64,000 bases of DNA from an uncultured Collinsella sp. (GCA_900541725.1 UQLB01000004.1:1-64000); one strand, 5' to 3'. Shown: positions 1 to 9,058, numbered from the stretch's first letter. Numbers and translations are program-made. The notes: generated from the letters alone by a model not told the origin.

Positions 1-94
1 AACCATGCAACGGAAAAGAGCCGCCCTTTCGGACGACTCAAACTGTAATGGGGCTTTTTTGACTACCCTCCCCCTGTAGAAAAATCCCTAACGC

Positions 95-166
95 AGTTGC
101 GGTGAAATAGGGCTGTTTTTGCTGGTCAAACCGCAAAACAGTCCCTATTTCACCGCAACTTATTGG
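95..166. repeat. Palindromic repeat family A, copy 1
   Basis: Long hairpin whose arms read AGTTGCGGTGAAATAGGG (95-112) and its complement ending at 160, followed by TATTGG. The same arms recur at 27172-27245 and 34893-34965, each time between genes. The loop differs between copies while the arms are kept, as in REP-type extragenic palindromes. Bases 1-94 hold no gene that I can support. Confidence 0.85.
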
Positions 167-184
167 TGGCCTTTTGGGTGGCAC

Positions 185-388
185 TTAGCGCCAGGGGTCG
201 GCTTCGAACATCGGCTCGCGCTCGGGGCGGCGATCGCTGTAGGGATCGTAGCCGTCATCGTCCTCGTTCTCGGCACGGATGTAGGGGTCGCGCGGCTTGG
301 GCGCCGGTTTGGGAGAAGCCTTCGGTGCGACCGGCGCGGCGGGCGCTGCCTCAGCAACCGGTGCGTGCGTCTTGTTCTCGTCTTTCAT
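185..388 (-). CDS. Small acidic Pro/Ala-rich hypothetical protein
   Basis: 67-residue protein starting MKDENK. I chose the ATG at 388 because AAGGAG lies 8 bases upstream; a longer in-frame start has no ribosome site. The first half is a low-complexity Ala/Pro/Lys stretch, the second is acidic with many Asp, Glu and Tyr residues (RAENEDDDGYDPYSD). There is no signal peptide, membrane segment or recognisable domain, and it is probably intrinsically disordered. It lies downstream of clpB on the same strand but behind a terminator, so it probably has its own promoter. Function unknown. Confidence 0.6.
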   Translation of the reverse strand: MKDENKTHAPVAEAAPAAPVAPKASPKPAPKPRDPYIRAENEDDDGYDPYSDRRPEREPMFEADPWR

Positions 389-440
389 CTGCATATCTCC
401 TTGCCATGTGCTCATGCTCAACATCATCGATTGTCGCACG

Positions 441-477
441 AAAAAGGGCGGCGGACCCGATTGGATCCGCCGCCCTT
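441..477 (-). terminator. Rho-independent terminator of clpB
   Basis: Ten-base-pair stem GGGCGGCGGA (446-455) with TCCGCCGCCC (466-475), followed on the minus strand by a run of five T. It sits about 40 bases past the clpB stop. Confidence 0.85.
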
Positions 478-518
478 GGCGTTTTGCGATGAGGTGCGGT
501 TAAAGCCGGCCCCATAAT

Positions 519-3146
519 TTACTCTGCGTCGGGGACCTCGTAGGTGGCCGCCGGCGTGTTGTCGCACACGACGGTAAAGCCACCGTCCTTGTCGACATCG
601 ACCGTCACCTGATCGCCCTCGCGCACCGTGCCGTCGATGATAGCGGCGGCGATGGCATCCACGACCTCGCGCTGAACCAGACGCTTGAGCGGACGGGCGC
701 CAAAGACCGGGTCCAGGCCGCCCACGGCGAGCATCTGCTTGGCCGCCGGGGTGATGGCAAGCGTCATGCGCTCCTTGGCCAGACGCGCGCGGACGTCGGC
801 GAGCTGGATGTCGACGATCTTCTCGATCTGCGCCATACCGAGCGGATGGAACACCACGATATCGTCGATACGGTTGAGGAACTCGGGGCGGAAGGTCTGA
901 GCCATGGCCGCGTCGACCTGATGGCGCATCTCCTCCTCGTCCTTGCCGGAAAGCTCGGCGATAGCCTTGGAGCCCACGTTAGACGTCATGATGATGATCG
1001 TGTTCTTGAAGGACACCTGACGACCCTGGCCATCGGTCAGACGGCCGTCGTCGAGCACCTGCAACAGCACGTTGAAGACATCAGGATGAGCCTTCTCCAT
1101 CTCGTCGAGCAAGATTACGGAGTACGGGCGACGGCGCACGGCCTCGGTGAGCTGGCCGCCCTCGTCGTAGCCCACGTATCCCGGGGGCGCACCGATCAGA
1201 CGCTGGACGCTGAACTTCTCCATGTATTCGGACATGTCGATACGCACGAGCGCGCGCTCGTCATCGAACAGGCACTCGGCCAGCGCCTTGGCGAGCTCGG
1301 TCTTGCCCACGCCGGTGGGACCCAGGAAGAAGAAGCTTCCGATGGGCTTGTCCGGATCGGAGAGGCCCGCACGGCTGCGGCGCACAGCTGCGGCGACGGC
1401 GGAGACGGCCTCGTCCTGGCCGATGACGCGCTTATGCAGCTCGCCCTCCAAGCCCTTGAGCTTGTCGAGTTCGCCCTGCATCATCTTGGACACGGGCACG
1501 CCGGTCCAGGCGCTCACGACCTCGGCGATCTCATCGGAGGTCACCTGTTCGTTGAGGCCCTCGCCGTCCTGCTGCTTTTGCGCCTCGAGCGCGGCCTCGA
1601 AATCCTGAATCTGCTGCTGCAGGCCCGGAATCACGGAGTAGCGCAGCTCGGACGCACGACCCAAATCGCCATTGCGCGTCGCGCGCTCCTCTTCGCTCTT
1701 GGCCTCGTCGAGCTGCCCCTTGAGCTCTTGCACGTGGTCGATGGCGTTCTTCTGGTTGAGCCAGCCGGCCTTTTGCACGTTAAGCTTTTCCTGGACCTCG
1801 GCAATCTCCTGGCGCAGGGCCTCCAGACGCTCCTTGGAGGCGTCATCGGTCTCTTTCATGAGCGCCTGTTCCTCGATCTGCAGCTGGGTGAGCTGACGCG
1901 TGGTGGCGTCGATCTCGACCGGCATGCTGTCGAGTTCCATGCGCAGGCGGCTCGCGGCCTCATCGACCAGGTCGATGGCCTTGTCGGGCAGGAAGCGGTC
2001 GGCGATGTAGCGATCGGAGAGGTCGGCGGCGGCCACGAGCGCGCTATCGGTGATGTGCACGCCGTGGAAGATCTCGTACTTCTCCTTGAGACCACGCAGG
2101 ATCGAGATGGTGTCCTCGACGGTAGGCTCGCTCACCATAACGGTCTGGAAACGACGCGCGAGCGCCGCATCCTTCTCGATGTACTTGCGGTATTCGTCGA
2201 GCGTGGTCGCGCCGATCGCGTGCAGGTCGCCACGGGCGAGCGCCGGCTTGAGGATGTTGCCGGCGTCCATAGAACCCTCGGTGGCACCCGCGCCCACGAT
2301 AGTGTGGAGCTCATCGATGAACAGGATGACCTTGCCCTCGGACTTCTGCACCTCCTTGAGCACGGCCTTTAAGCGGTCCTCGAACTCGCCGCGGTACTTG
2401 GCGCCGGCGACCAGCGCGCTCATGTCGAGCTCGATAAGGTCGCGGTCGCGCAGGGTGCTCGGCACGTCGCCGGCCACGATACGCTGGGCGATGCCCTCGA
2501 CGATGGCCGTCTTGCCGACGCCCGGCTCGCCGATGAGCACAGGGTTGTTCTTGGTGCGGCGGGACAGGACCTGAATGGTACGGCGGATCTCGTCGGTACG
2601 GCCGATGACCGGGTCGAGCTTGCCGGCGCGGGCGAGGTCACAGATGTTGCGACCGTACTGCTCCAGCGCCTCAAACTGGGTTTTGTCCTCGGCAGATGTC
2701 ACGCGGTCATCGCCACGCAGCTCCTCGTAGACCTGCTCGATGCGCTCCTTGGTCACGCCGGCGTCGCGCAGCACGCGGCCCGCCTCGCCCTTGTCCTCGG
2801 CAAGTGCCATGAGCAGATGCTCGGTCACCACAAAGCTGTCGCCCATCTTGGTTGCCTTCTTCTCGGCCTTCTCGATGACGCGGACGAGCTCGTTGGACAG
2901 GCCCATCTGCTGACCCTCGCCCGAAACCTTGGGCGCGTGGTCGATGGCATCCTGTGTGGAGCGTGCGAGCTGAGCAGGGTCGGCACCGATGCGCTCGATG
3001 ATCACGGAGATATTGCGCTCGCCGGCACCGAGCAGGGCAGACAGCAGGTGAATCGGCTCCACCGCGCCGGCCTGCGCGTCAGCGGCCGTGCTCATGGCGG
3101 TCTGTAGCGCCTCGCGCGACGTCATAGCTAGCTTATCGATTCTCAT
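519..3146 (-). CDS. clpB: ATP-dependent disaggregase ClpB
   Basis: 875-residue Hsp100 chaperone that, with DnaK/DnaJ/GrpE, pulls polypeptides out of aggregates through its hexameric pore in the cytoplasm. It has an N-terminal Clp repeat domain (to about residue 150), a first AAA+ module with Walker A GEPGVGKT near residue 208, a middle coiled-coil region (about 410-530, rich in Glu/Lys/Gln) and a second AAA+ module with GPTGVGKT near 611. Pore motifs KYRGEF and GYVGYD are present. The length is normal for ClpB, and the middle domain separates it from ClpC/ClpA. The ATG at 3146 follows GAGGTG. Transcribed alone, and its upstream operator is shared with dnaK, so HspR control is likely. Confidence 0.97.
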   Translation of the reverse strand: MRIDKLAMTSREALQTAMSTAADAQAGAVEPIHLLSALLGAGERNISVIIERIGADPAQLARSTQDAIDHAPKVSGEGQQMGLSNELVRVIEKAEKKATKMGDSFVVTEHLLMALAEDKGEAGRVLRDAGVTKERIEQVYEELRGDDRVTSAEDKTQFEALEQYGRNICDLARAGKLDPVIGRTDEIRRTIQVLSRRTKNNPVLIGEPGVGKTAIVEGIAQRIVAGDVPSTLRDRDLIELDMSALVAGAKYRGEFEDRLKAVLKEVQKSEGKVILFIDELHTIVGAGATEGSMDAGNILKPALARGDLHAIGATTLDEYRKYIEKDAALARRFQTVMVSEPTVEDTISILRGLKEKYEIFHGVHITDSALVAAADLSDRYIADRFLPDKAIDLVDEAASRLRMELDSMPVEIDATTRQLTQLQIEEQALMKETDDASKERLEALRQEIAEVQEKLNVQKAGWLNQKNAIDHVQELKGQLDEAKSEEERATRNGDLGRASELRYSVIPGLQQQIQDFEAALEAQKQQDGEGLNEQVTSDEIAEVVSAWTGVPVSKMMQGELDKLKGLEGELHKRVIGQDEAVSAVAAAVRRSRAGLSDPDKPIGSFFFLGPTGVGKTELAKALAECLFDDERALVRIDMSEYMEKFSVQRLIGAPPGYVGYDEGGQLTEAVRRRPYSVILLDEMEKAHPDVFNVLLQVLDDGRLTDGQGRQVSFKNTIIIMTSNVGSKAIAELSGKDEEEMRHQVDAAMAQTFRPEFLNRIDDIVVFHPLGMAQIEKIVDIQLADVRARLAKERMTLAITPAAKQMLAVGGLDPVFGARPLKRLVQREVVDAIAAAIIDGTVREGDQVTVDVDKDGGFTVVCDNTPAATYEVPDAE

Positions 3147-3226
3147 GGAATCACCTCTCTTGGGGCGGCCGCCCTACGGGGCGGCTTCACGTTGTTCGAG
3201 AAGTATTGTTGCCAGCTTTGTGCGAT

Positions 3227-3261
3227 CTTATACACAAATCTAAGTCTCTATATATAAGATT
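3227..3261 (-). promoter_or_regulatory. Candidate HspR operator and promoter of clpB
   Basis: On the minus strand an imperfect inverted repeat AATCTTA-N11-TTAGATT (3261-3237) is followed by a possible -10 TATAAG (3232-3227). The same repeat with the same 11-base spacing lies upstream of dnaK at 11931-11907. The half sites differ from the published actinobacterial HAIR element (CTTGAGT-N7-ACTCAAG), so assignment to HspR is inference from the shared position before two chaperone genes. Confidence 0.6.
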
Positions 3262-3324
3262 TTCTGAGTGATCGATGGATAGGGTACTGAGGTGTCAGCC
3301 TGCCGCTGCCCAGGCGCACTACCA

Positions 3325-3506
3325 TCTCGATCTGTAACATCTAGCAGCCATTTTTGATCCTAGATGTTACAGATCGAGAGAAAATGACCAGTGGCAACCG
3401 TTTGTCTCAATCTGTAACATCTACTCGGCAAATAGAGCTCTATCTGTTACAAATCGAGACAAACCGAGAACCACCACAAAGGGGACAGGCACCTTTGTGG
3501 TGGTTT
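3325..3506. repeat. Palindrome cluster: two family C hairpins and one family B hairpin
   Basis: Family C arms (TCTCGATCTGTAACATCTA and its complement) form hairpins at 3325-3379 and 3404-3460. Family B follows at 3469-3506 (ACCACCACAAAGG and its complement around a GGGACAGG core). The same modules recur at 4337-4576 and 47021-47210. Apart from the clpB control region, the gap between clpB and the next gene holds only these repeats. Confidence 0.85.
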
Positions 3507-3614
3507 TCGACGCTAACGGTCGACCATCTCGCGCCATGAGATTAAACTTGAATTGTTCTCTGAACATATCCATTTCTGCCTATCCTCAACAGATCTTTGT
3601 CTCTAGGAGCGCAT

Positions 3615-4283
3615 ATGAAGCCGCCTCATTCCACCGGTCGCAACGTCATCGCCATTCTCGCCATACCCATCGTGGTGCTCTTCCTTATCGTCATCACGCC
3701 CTTTTCTTTTGGTATCGCCTCGCCCTTCGATCTTTGCGGGATGATCGACGCCGGCTCGCGTGCCACCTCGCTCTCCTTTGTCTGCCGTGGCGTGTTCTAC
3801 GAATATGCAATTCCCACCGGACTTTGGCAGTCCAAGTTACCGTTGCTCGGTCAGATCGACGGATGCTCCCCCTATTTCTGCCTTGGACCTCAGGCGCTAA
3901 ACTATCTAATCGACGACCAGCCACTCGACTCCATCGGCCTTGCCTACGACTACGCACCAAACACCGATGAGCGCCACATGAACCAAGTCCTCGACAAGAT
4001 GCTTGGACAGTGCGGGCTCACCGAGGAGGCCGGTCGAACCATCTATAGCAACCAGAAATTAAAGCGAACAGAACTCCGCCGTGTCGGAAAAATCAAAGGG
4101 CGAAACAGGGCCGCCTACTGGGATGCCTGGGCAACACGCGACAAGGGCGAATTCGGACACAGCACCTATATGGTCACCGTCTACACCAAAGACGGAATTA
4201 AGGACAATGTTGACGATTTCGCGTCATCCAAACTCGGCATCCCCAAAACAACCAAACCCGCCAGCCCAGATGAAATTCTGTAG
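3615..4283 (+). CDS. Hypothetical membrane-anchored protein
   Basis: 222-residue protein of unknown function. The ATG at 3615 (MKPPHS) is preceded by TAGGAG with normal spacing. After a short polar N-terminus there is one strong hydrophobic segment (about residues 11-36), best read as a signal anchor, followed by a soluble, probably extracytoplasmic domain with four Cys in its first half and a charged C-terminal half. I recognise no catalytic motif. It stands alone between two mirror-like clusters of palindromic repeats (3325-3506 and 4337-4576), an arrangement that could mark a gene inserted or exchanged by recombination between repeats. Confidence 0.6.
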   Translation: MKPPHSTGRNVIAILAIPIVVLFLIVITPFSFGIASPFDLCGMIDAGSRATSLSFVCRGVFYEYAIPTGLWQSKLPLLGQIDGCSPYFCLGPQALNYLIDDQPLDSIGLAYDYAPNTDERHMNQVLDKMLGQCGLTEEAGRTIYSNQKLKRTELRRVGKIKGRNRAAYWDAWATRDKGEFGHSTYMVTVYTKDGIKDNVDDFASSKLGIPKTTKPASPDEIL

Positions 4284-4336
4284 AGACGCTCATTAGAATG
4301 TCGTTCAACGAGCACGGCAACATCGAGCTCGCCCCC

Positions 4337-4576
4337 CACCACCACGAAAGGGACAGGCCCCTTTGTGGTGGTTTTCGACTCTGGCGCTCAACTGTCTCGA
4401 TCTGCAACACCTAGCTGCCGTTTTGGACCTCAGATGTTACAGATCGAGACGAAATGTTCAGCAGTTTCCGTTTATCTAAATCTGTAACAACTACTCGGCA
4501 AATAAGGGTCTACCTGTTACAGAACAAGACAAACCGCGGACCACCACAAAGATGTCTGCCCCCTTTGTGGCGGTTT
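4337..4576. repeat. Palindrome cluster: B, C, C, B
   Basis: Family B hairpin at 4337-4375, family C hairpins at 4394-4450 and 4473-4530, and a diverged family B hairpin at 4540-4576. With the cluster at 3325-3506 it brackets the hypothetical gene 3615-4283. Confidence 0.85.
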
Positions 4577-4581
4577 TCGAC

Positions 4582-4612
4582 AAAAAGAAGCCGCCCCGAC
4601 AACAGAGGCGGC
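4582..4612 (-). terminator. Probable terminator downstream of the hydratase
   Basis: Minus-strand stem GCCGCC/GGCGGC (4612-4607 with 4595-4590) followed by TTCTTTTTG. It would end transcription from the hydratase gene after the larger hairpin at 4669-4742. Confidence 0.6.
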
Positions 4613-4668
4613 ATCAAGCAAGTCTATTTTTAGCGTCCCTCAAGACCCAACGAGAACGCAGAAATGTA

Positions 4669-4742
4669 GCCCGGGGCTTACCCTTTCCCGAACGCGACCT
4701 TCGCGAAGCGCGTGAGCGGGCGGGAAAGGGTAAGCCCCGGGC
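4669..4742 (-). terminator. 22-bp perfect inverted repeat after the hydratase gene
   Basis: Arms 4669-4690 and 4721-4742 are perfect complements (GCCCGGGGCTTACCC...), with a 30-base loop that contains its own small palindrome CTTCGCGAAG. It starts 16 bases past the hydratase stop. With no strong T run it may be an mRNA-stabilising 3' structure rather than the terminator itself. Confidence 0.65.
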
Positions 4743-4757
4743 GGACAATTAAGTGCG

Positions 4758-7058
4758 TTACTCGGCAGCGGCCTTGAACTTGTTGTAGTTGATCAGGCAG
4801 CCGGCCTTGACGATGGCACGCTCCTCGGCCGTCATATCGGCAATGTAGAGCTCAATCTGCTCGACGACACCGTCGACACGCACCACGTACGCGGCGATGT
4901 CCTTTAGGTCGCCATCGAGCGCGGCGCGGATACCCGGCACAAAGACGTAGTCGCCCACCTCAAAGTTGGGCTCGGCCTCCATCTGGAAGGGCACCATACC
5001 CCAGTTCATCACGTTGGAGCGATAACGCTTGGTGGCGTACTCGTGGACGATGTTGGCCAGGCCGCCAATTACGCGCTGGCAGCTCGCGGCCTGCTCGCGG
5101 GCAGAGCCGTCGCCCGGCTTCTTGGCGTAGAGCATGGAGCCGTACTCGGTCGCCTTGGCGTCTGCCGCGACACCCGCGCCGGCCAGCGCCTCAAACACGC
5201 TGGCAAGCTCGGCATCGAGTGCTGCCAGGTCACCCGCGAACTCACCGGCCACGCGGCGCTTCTCCACCGCGTCGACCTCCTTGGAGCGGCCCACGTAGGC
5301 CGGGTCGCGGCGGCTGAGCGTAAACTCGGCCAGACCCAGCGGGTTGGAGCGGAAGGAGCTCGTCTCGCCCGAGGGAATGAGCTCGTCGGTCGTAGTGACC
5401 GGGTCCATGATCTTGGAGCACACCTTGAGCAGGATATCGTCGCCGAGGGGCTCCATCGCGGGCCACGGCTTGATGTTGGGGCCTTCGACCAGCTCGTCGG
5501 CAGGCTCCGCCTTGCCAAAGCCCCAGTACACGCGCTTTTTGTACGGCGCGTCGTCAAAGGTGTACTCGCAGGCCTCATCCCAAGTCTCCTCGGGCAGGTC
5601 GGTCGCCGGCGTCAGGACGCCGCCGTTGGCAGCCGTCGCCGCAATGGAACGGGCGTCCATCAGGGCCACGGCGCTCAGCTGGCCATTACCCGGCTTGGAA
5701 CCCTCGCGGTTGGGGAAATTGCGCGTGGTGTGGCGGATGGACAGGCCGTTGTTGGCAGGCGTGTCGCCGGCGCCGAAGCACGGGCCGCAGAATGCCGTGC
5801 GCACAATCGCGCCGGCCTCCATAAGGTCGTAAATATAGCCGCGGCGCGTAAGCTCGAGTGCCACGGGCTGGCTTGTGGGATAGACCGACAGCGAGAACTC
5901 GCCGCAGCCGGTGTTGGCGCCCTTGAGCACGCGGGCAGCCTGGACCACGGAGTCGTAATTGCCGCCCGAGCAGCCGGCGATAACGCCCTGTTGCACGTGC
6001 AGCTTGCCGTCGACGATCTTGTCGAGCAGGCTAAAGTGCGTCTTGCCCTCGCCGATCTTGGCGGCCTCGAGCTCGACCTCATGCAGGATGTCCTCGAGGT
6101 TCTCGTTGAGCTCGTCGATCTCAAAGCCGTTGGAAGGATGGAACGGCAGCGCGATCATGGGCTTGATGCTCGACAGGTCGACCTCGACGCAGCCGTCGTA
6201 ATAGGCGACATCAGCGGGCTTGAGCTCGCGGTAGTCGTCGCCGCGGCCGTGCATGGTCAAAAACGCGTGCGTGTCCTCGTCGGTGGCCCAGATGCTCGAC
6301 AGGCAGGTGGTCTCGGTGGTCATGACATCGACGCCGTTGCGGTAGTCGGTCGTCATGCTCGCGATGCCCGGGCCCACAAACTCCATGACCTTGTTCTTGA
6401 CGTAACCCTTGGCAAAGACGGCGCGGATGATGGCAAGCGCAACGTCGTGCGGGCCGACGCCGGGACGTGGGGCGCCCGTGAGGTAGATGGCGACGACGCC
6501 GGGATAGGCGACGTCGTAGGTGTCGCGCAGCAGCTGCTTTGCCAGCTCGCCGCCGCCCTCGCCCACGGCCATGGTGCCCAGGGCGCCGTAGCGGGTGTGC
6601 GAGTCGGAACCCAGGATCATCTTGCCGCAACCGGCGAAGTTCTCACGCATAAAGGAGTGGATGACGGCGATGTGTGGCGGGACGAAGATGCCGCCGTACT
6701 TCTTGGCAGCCGAGAGGCCAAAGACGTGGTCGTCCTCGTTGATGGTGCCGCCCACGGCGCACAGCGAGTTATGGCAGTTGGTGAGCACGTAGGGCAGCGG
6801 GAACTGCTCCATACCCGAGGCGCGCGCCGTCTGGATGATGCCGACAAAGGTGATGTCGTGGCTCGCCATGGCGTCGAAGCGAATCTTGAGCGCCTCGGGG
6901 TCGCCGGACGTATTGTGTGCCTGGAGGATCGAATACGCGATGGTGCCGCGCTTGGCATCCTCGGGCGTCTGCGTAATACCGCGCTCGGCAGCCTCGGCCG
7001 CAGGCACAACCTCGCTGCCGCCGCGCAGGTAGATGCCGTCCTCGTACAGCTTGACCAT
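4758..7058 (-). CDS. Aconitase-family hydratase
   Basis: 766-residue member of the aconitase/isopropylmalate dehydratase superfamily, which moves water across substituted carboxylic acids using a [4Fe-4S] cluster. Expected cluster Cys contexts are visible (TNCHNSLCAVGG, GCSGGNYD, FCGPCFGAGDTP), as is GSDSHT. The C-terminal third matches the swivelling domain (NWGMVPFQ). This subgroup is usually annotated only as hydratase; it may serve as the cell's aconitase, but the substrate cannot be fixed from sequence. The ATG at 7058 (MVKLYEDG) follows GTGGGAG; the longer reading to 7079 lacks a ribosome site. It is monocistronic and two hairpins follow the stop. Confidence 0.85.
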   Translation of the reverse strand: MVKLYEDGIYLRGGSEVVPAAEAAERGITQTPEDAKRGTIAYSILQAHNTSGDPEALKIRFDAMASHDITFVGIIQTARASGMEQFPLPYVLTNCHNSLCAVGGTINEDDHVFGLSAAKKYGGIFVPPHIAVIHSFMRENFAGCGKMILGSDSHTRYGALGTMAVGEGGGELAKQLLRDTYDVAYPGVVAIYLTGAPRPGVGPHDVALAIIRAVFAKGYVKNKVMEFVGPGIASMTTDYRNGVDVMTTETTCLSSIWATDEDTHAFLTMHGRGDDYRELKPADVAYYDGCVEVDLSSIKPMIALPFHPSNGFEIDELNENLEDILHEVELEAAKIGEGKTHFSLLDKIVDGKLHVQQGVIAGCSGGNYDSVVQAARVLKGANTGCGEFSLSVYPTSQPVALELTRRGYIYDLMEAGAIVRTAFCGPCFGAGDTPANNGLSIRHTTRNFPNREGSKPGNGQLSAVALMDARSIAATAANGGVLTPATDLPEETWDEACEYTFDDAPYKKRVYWGFGKAEPADELVEGPNIKPWPAMEPLGDDILLKVCSKIMDPVTTTDELIPSGETSSFRSNPLGLAEFTLSRRDPAYVGRSKEVDAVEKRRVAGEFAGDLAALDAELASVFEALAGAGVAADAKATEYGSMLYAKKPGDGSAREQAASCQRVIGGLANIVHEYATKRYRSNVMNWGMVPFQMEAEPNFEVGDYVFVPGIRAALDGDLKDIAAYVVRVDGVVEQIELYIADMTAEERAIVKAGCLINYNKFKAAAE

Positions 7059-7204
7059 ACTGTCTCCCACTCTGCCCAAAAATTTGAGCGCATAGCATAC
7101 ATTCGTTCAATATCGTGCCATAGAACGGTTGCAAGTGGGTTACGAATCTACACGTTCACTTTATCTCGGTAAAGTAAAGGACGAGCACCTTGCATCACTC
7201 TTCT

Positions 7205-7311
7205 GACAAGGAGTGTCCCAAAGTGCCGGCACAAAAGGAACGTCCCCAACTGCCAAGTGCCGCAAGAATGTCCCCTTTGACCAGTCATTTAAGAACGTCC
7301 CCAATGACTAC
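7205..7311. repeat. Family G repeats
   Basis: Contains the phrases AAGGAGTGTCCCAAAG, GGAACGTCCCCAA and the hairpin AGTCATT-TAAGAACGTCCCC-AATGACT (7283-7310). The last recurs at 30670-30697 and, inverted, at 56901-56927. It lies directly before structured element copy 1. The rest of 7080-7204 holds the hydratase upstream region, with nothing else recognised. Confidence 0.75.
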
Positions 7312-7317
7312 CGCATC

Positions 7318-7497
7318 CGGAGCAAGGCAACGCCGCAGGTAGAGGACGGACAGCGAGCGACGTCCAGAGCGAACAAGTTGGCATGAAAAAGGCAAGGCAT
7401 AGACCTTCTGGTCATGCCTTGCCTTTTGAATGACAAATTGTCGCTCTGGACGTCGCGCAGCATCGGCCCGTTACGCGGTTTGGTAAAACCGCGTAAC
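7318..7497 (-). ncRNA. Structured 3' element H, copy 1 (after hspR)
   Basis: About 180 nt with three helices: outer stem 7359-7372 with 7441-7454, inner hairpin 7391-7400 with 7414-7423 capped by GACC/GGTC, and a separate hairpin GTTACGCGGTTT (7470-7481) with 7486-7497. Copies at 27299-27474 and 30729-30906 keep the flanks (CGCCGCAGGTAGAGG, ACGGACAGCGAGCG, CGCGCAGC) while the stems change with compensating partners. It begins at the TAG stop of hspR. On the minus strand the inner hairpin is followed by TTTTT, so it can end the dnaK-hspR transcript. The strand is inferred from these two facts. It could be a known coriobacterial motif such as Collinsella-1; I cannot check. Confidence 0.75.
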
Positions 7498-7913
7498 TAC
7501 AAATCCCCTCCGGCGCCCAAAAGCTTGCGCATGACTTGCTCGGGGTTAACTGAGCCGTCGCGCGGGGCTAAGGCAGTGATCTTCTTCTGCATCTTGTATT
7601 CGTGCAGCTCGTCCTCGAGCTGGCGCACGCGGGCGCGGAGCTTTTCGTTCTCGCGCTCGCGCTCCTCGGCACGCTCCTTCATATCGAGAATGCGCACCAC
7701 GCCGGCAAGGTTGATGCCCTCGTCGGTCAGCTGGTTGATGAGCTCCAGGCGCTCGATATCGGCACGCGAATACAGACGCGTGTTGCCGCCCGAGCGCTGG
7801 GGATTCACCAAGCCTTTGGACTCGTAGACGCGCAGAGTCTGCGGGTGCATGCCGGTCAGCTCGGCCGCCACGCTGATCATGTACAGCGGTTTGTTCCTAT
7901 TGTCCTCGGCCAT
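7497..7913 (-). CDS. hspR: MerR-family heat-shock repressor HspR
   Basis: 138-residue autorepressor. It has the MerR-type winged helix with LYMISVAAELTGMHPQTLR and YESKGLVNP near the N-terminus, then a Glu/Arg-rich coiled coil (about residues 75-110) used for dimerisation. In actinobacteria HspR binds upstream of dnaK and clpB, with DnaK acting as co-repressor. It is the last gene of the dnaK-grpE-dnaJ-hspR operon, the order known from Streptomyces, 72 bases after dnaJ. Its TAG stop overlaps structured element H by one base. Confidence 0.93.
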   Translation of the reverse strand: MAEDNRNKPLYMISVAAELTGMHPQTLRVYESKGLVNPQRSGGNTRLYSRADIERLELINQLTDEGINLAGVVRILDMKERAEERERENEKLRARVRQLEDELHEYKMQKKITALAPRDGSVNPEQVMRKLLGAGGDL

Positions 7914-7985
7914 GCTACCTGACCCCTTTCCGTCTCGTTATCGTCCATCATAAGCCCGTGGGCGCGGGCGTGCGCCGCGACCGCC

Positions 7986-8951
7986 CTAGTACGTCGCCTT
8001 GTAACGGTTGACCTTCTCGCGATAGTCGCGTGTGTCGGTCTCGCGCAGCTTGGTCATGGCATCGCGCTCGTCATCGGATAGGTTCGTGGGGACCTGCACC
8101 TTGATCTCGACGAGCAGCGCGCCTGTGCGGCCACGGTGCTTAACGTCGGGCGCACCCATCTCCTTAAAGCGGAACTTCTTGCCCGTCTGGGTGCCAGCGG
8201 GCACCTTCAGACGAACCGTCGCGCCGCCGGGCGTGGGCACATCAACCGTGCAGCCGAGCGCCGCCTCGTAGACCGAGATCGGCACCTCCATGGTCACATC
8301 GGCACCCTTGCGCTTAAACAGCGGGTGCTCCTCCACATGCGTGGTCACGACCAGGTCGCCGCGCTCGCCGCCGGCAACGCCATACTCGCCGCGACGCTTG
8401 TAGCGTAGCTTGCCGCCGTCGACCGCGCCCGCGGGCACCGAGACCGTAATGGTCTGCTGCTCGCCTGTCGAGGGAATGCGATAGGTGACCTTGTGCGTCA
8501 CGCCGCGAAACGCGTCCTCGGCCGTCACATCGACGGTCAGCGACAGGTCGCCGCCCTTGCGAGCACGGCTGCGACCCGCGCCGGCACCGGCAGCGCCCGC
8601 AGCCCCGGCAAAGCCCGAGCCCCAATCGCTGCCCCAGGCGCCGTTGCCGCTAAAGATGCTGTCGAAGATGTCGCCCCAGCCGCTGGCACCCGCGCCGGCA
8701 CCGTAGCCGCCGCCATACGCGCCGCCCGCGCCCGGCATGCCGCCAAACATGAGCATCTGGTCGTACTCTTTGCGCTTCTTCTCGTCCGAAAGCGTCTCGT
8801 AGGCCTCGCTGATCTCCTTGAACTTGGCCTCGTCGCCGCCGGCATCGGGGTGATATTTTTGCGCGAGCTTGCGAAACGCGCTCTTGATCTCTTTGTCGGA
8901 GGCGCTCTTGGATACGCCCAGGATGTCATAGAAGGTTTTGCCTGCAGCCAT
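7986..8951 (-). CDS. dnaJ: DnaJ/CbpA-type co-chaperone without zinc fingers
   Basis: 321-residue Hsp40 that delivers clients to DnaK and stimulates its ATPase. The N-terminal J domain (FYDILGVSKSASDKEIK, with the HPD motif in YHPDAGG) is followed by a Gly/Ala/Ser-rich linker (about residues 70-130) and two beta-barrel substrate domains. The four CxxCxGxG repeats of classical DnaJ are absent, so this is a type II (CbpA-like) protein, although it sits at the dnaJ position of the heat-shock operon. The ATG at 8951 follows GAGGAG. A second, zinc-finger dnaJ may exist elsewhere. Confidence 0.93.
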   Translation of the reverse strand: MAAGKTFYDILGVSKSASDKEIKSAFRKLAQKYHPDAGGDEAKFKEISEAYETLSDEKKRKEYDQMLMFGGMPGAGGAYGGGYGAGAGASGWGDIFDSIFSGNGAWGSDWGSGFAGAAGAAGAGAGRSRARKGGDLSLTVDVTAEDAFRGVTHKVTYRIPSTGEQQTITVSVPAGAVDGGKLRYKRRGEYGVAGGERGDLVVTTHVEEHPLFKRKGADVTMEVPISVYEAALGCTVDVPTPGGATVRLKVPAGTQTGKKFRFKEMGAPDVKHRGRTGALLVEIKVQVPTNLSDDERDAMTKLRETDTRDYREKVNRYKATY

Positions 8952-9023
8952 CGTAGCTCCTCTCCTGTTTCATCCGCCGCCCAGCGGGCGGCGGCTCATG
9001 CTTTCATATGGCACTAGGCCAGA

Positions 9024-9053
9024 AAGGGCCCCGGGTGTTGCCCCGGGGCCCTT
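9024..9053 (-). terminator. Hairpin between grpE and dnaJ
   Basis: Twelve-base-pair GC-rich stem AAGGGCCCCGGG (9024-9035) with 9042-9053, only 6 bases past the grpE stop. There is no real T run after it, so partial termination or a processing/stability site that lowers dnaJ-hspR relative to dnaK-grpE is more likely than full termination. Confidence 0.6.
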
Positions 9054-9058
9054 CTCAA

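Noticed and set aside
846..2372. 508-codon open frame antisense to clpB
   Set aside because: Overlaps a certain gene; GC-rich codon bias makes long antisense frames. The translation is low-complexity Leu/Val/Gly/His with no motif.
5043..7172. 709-codon open frame antisense to the hydratase
   Set aside because: Shadow of the hydratase gene; no ribosome site or domain.
7318..7497. Element H as an integron attC site
   Set aside because: It is a folded repeat with bulges, but has no GTTRRRY/RYYYAAC boxes in the right places, no cassette array and no integrase nearby.
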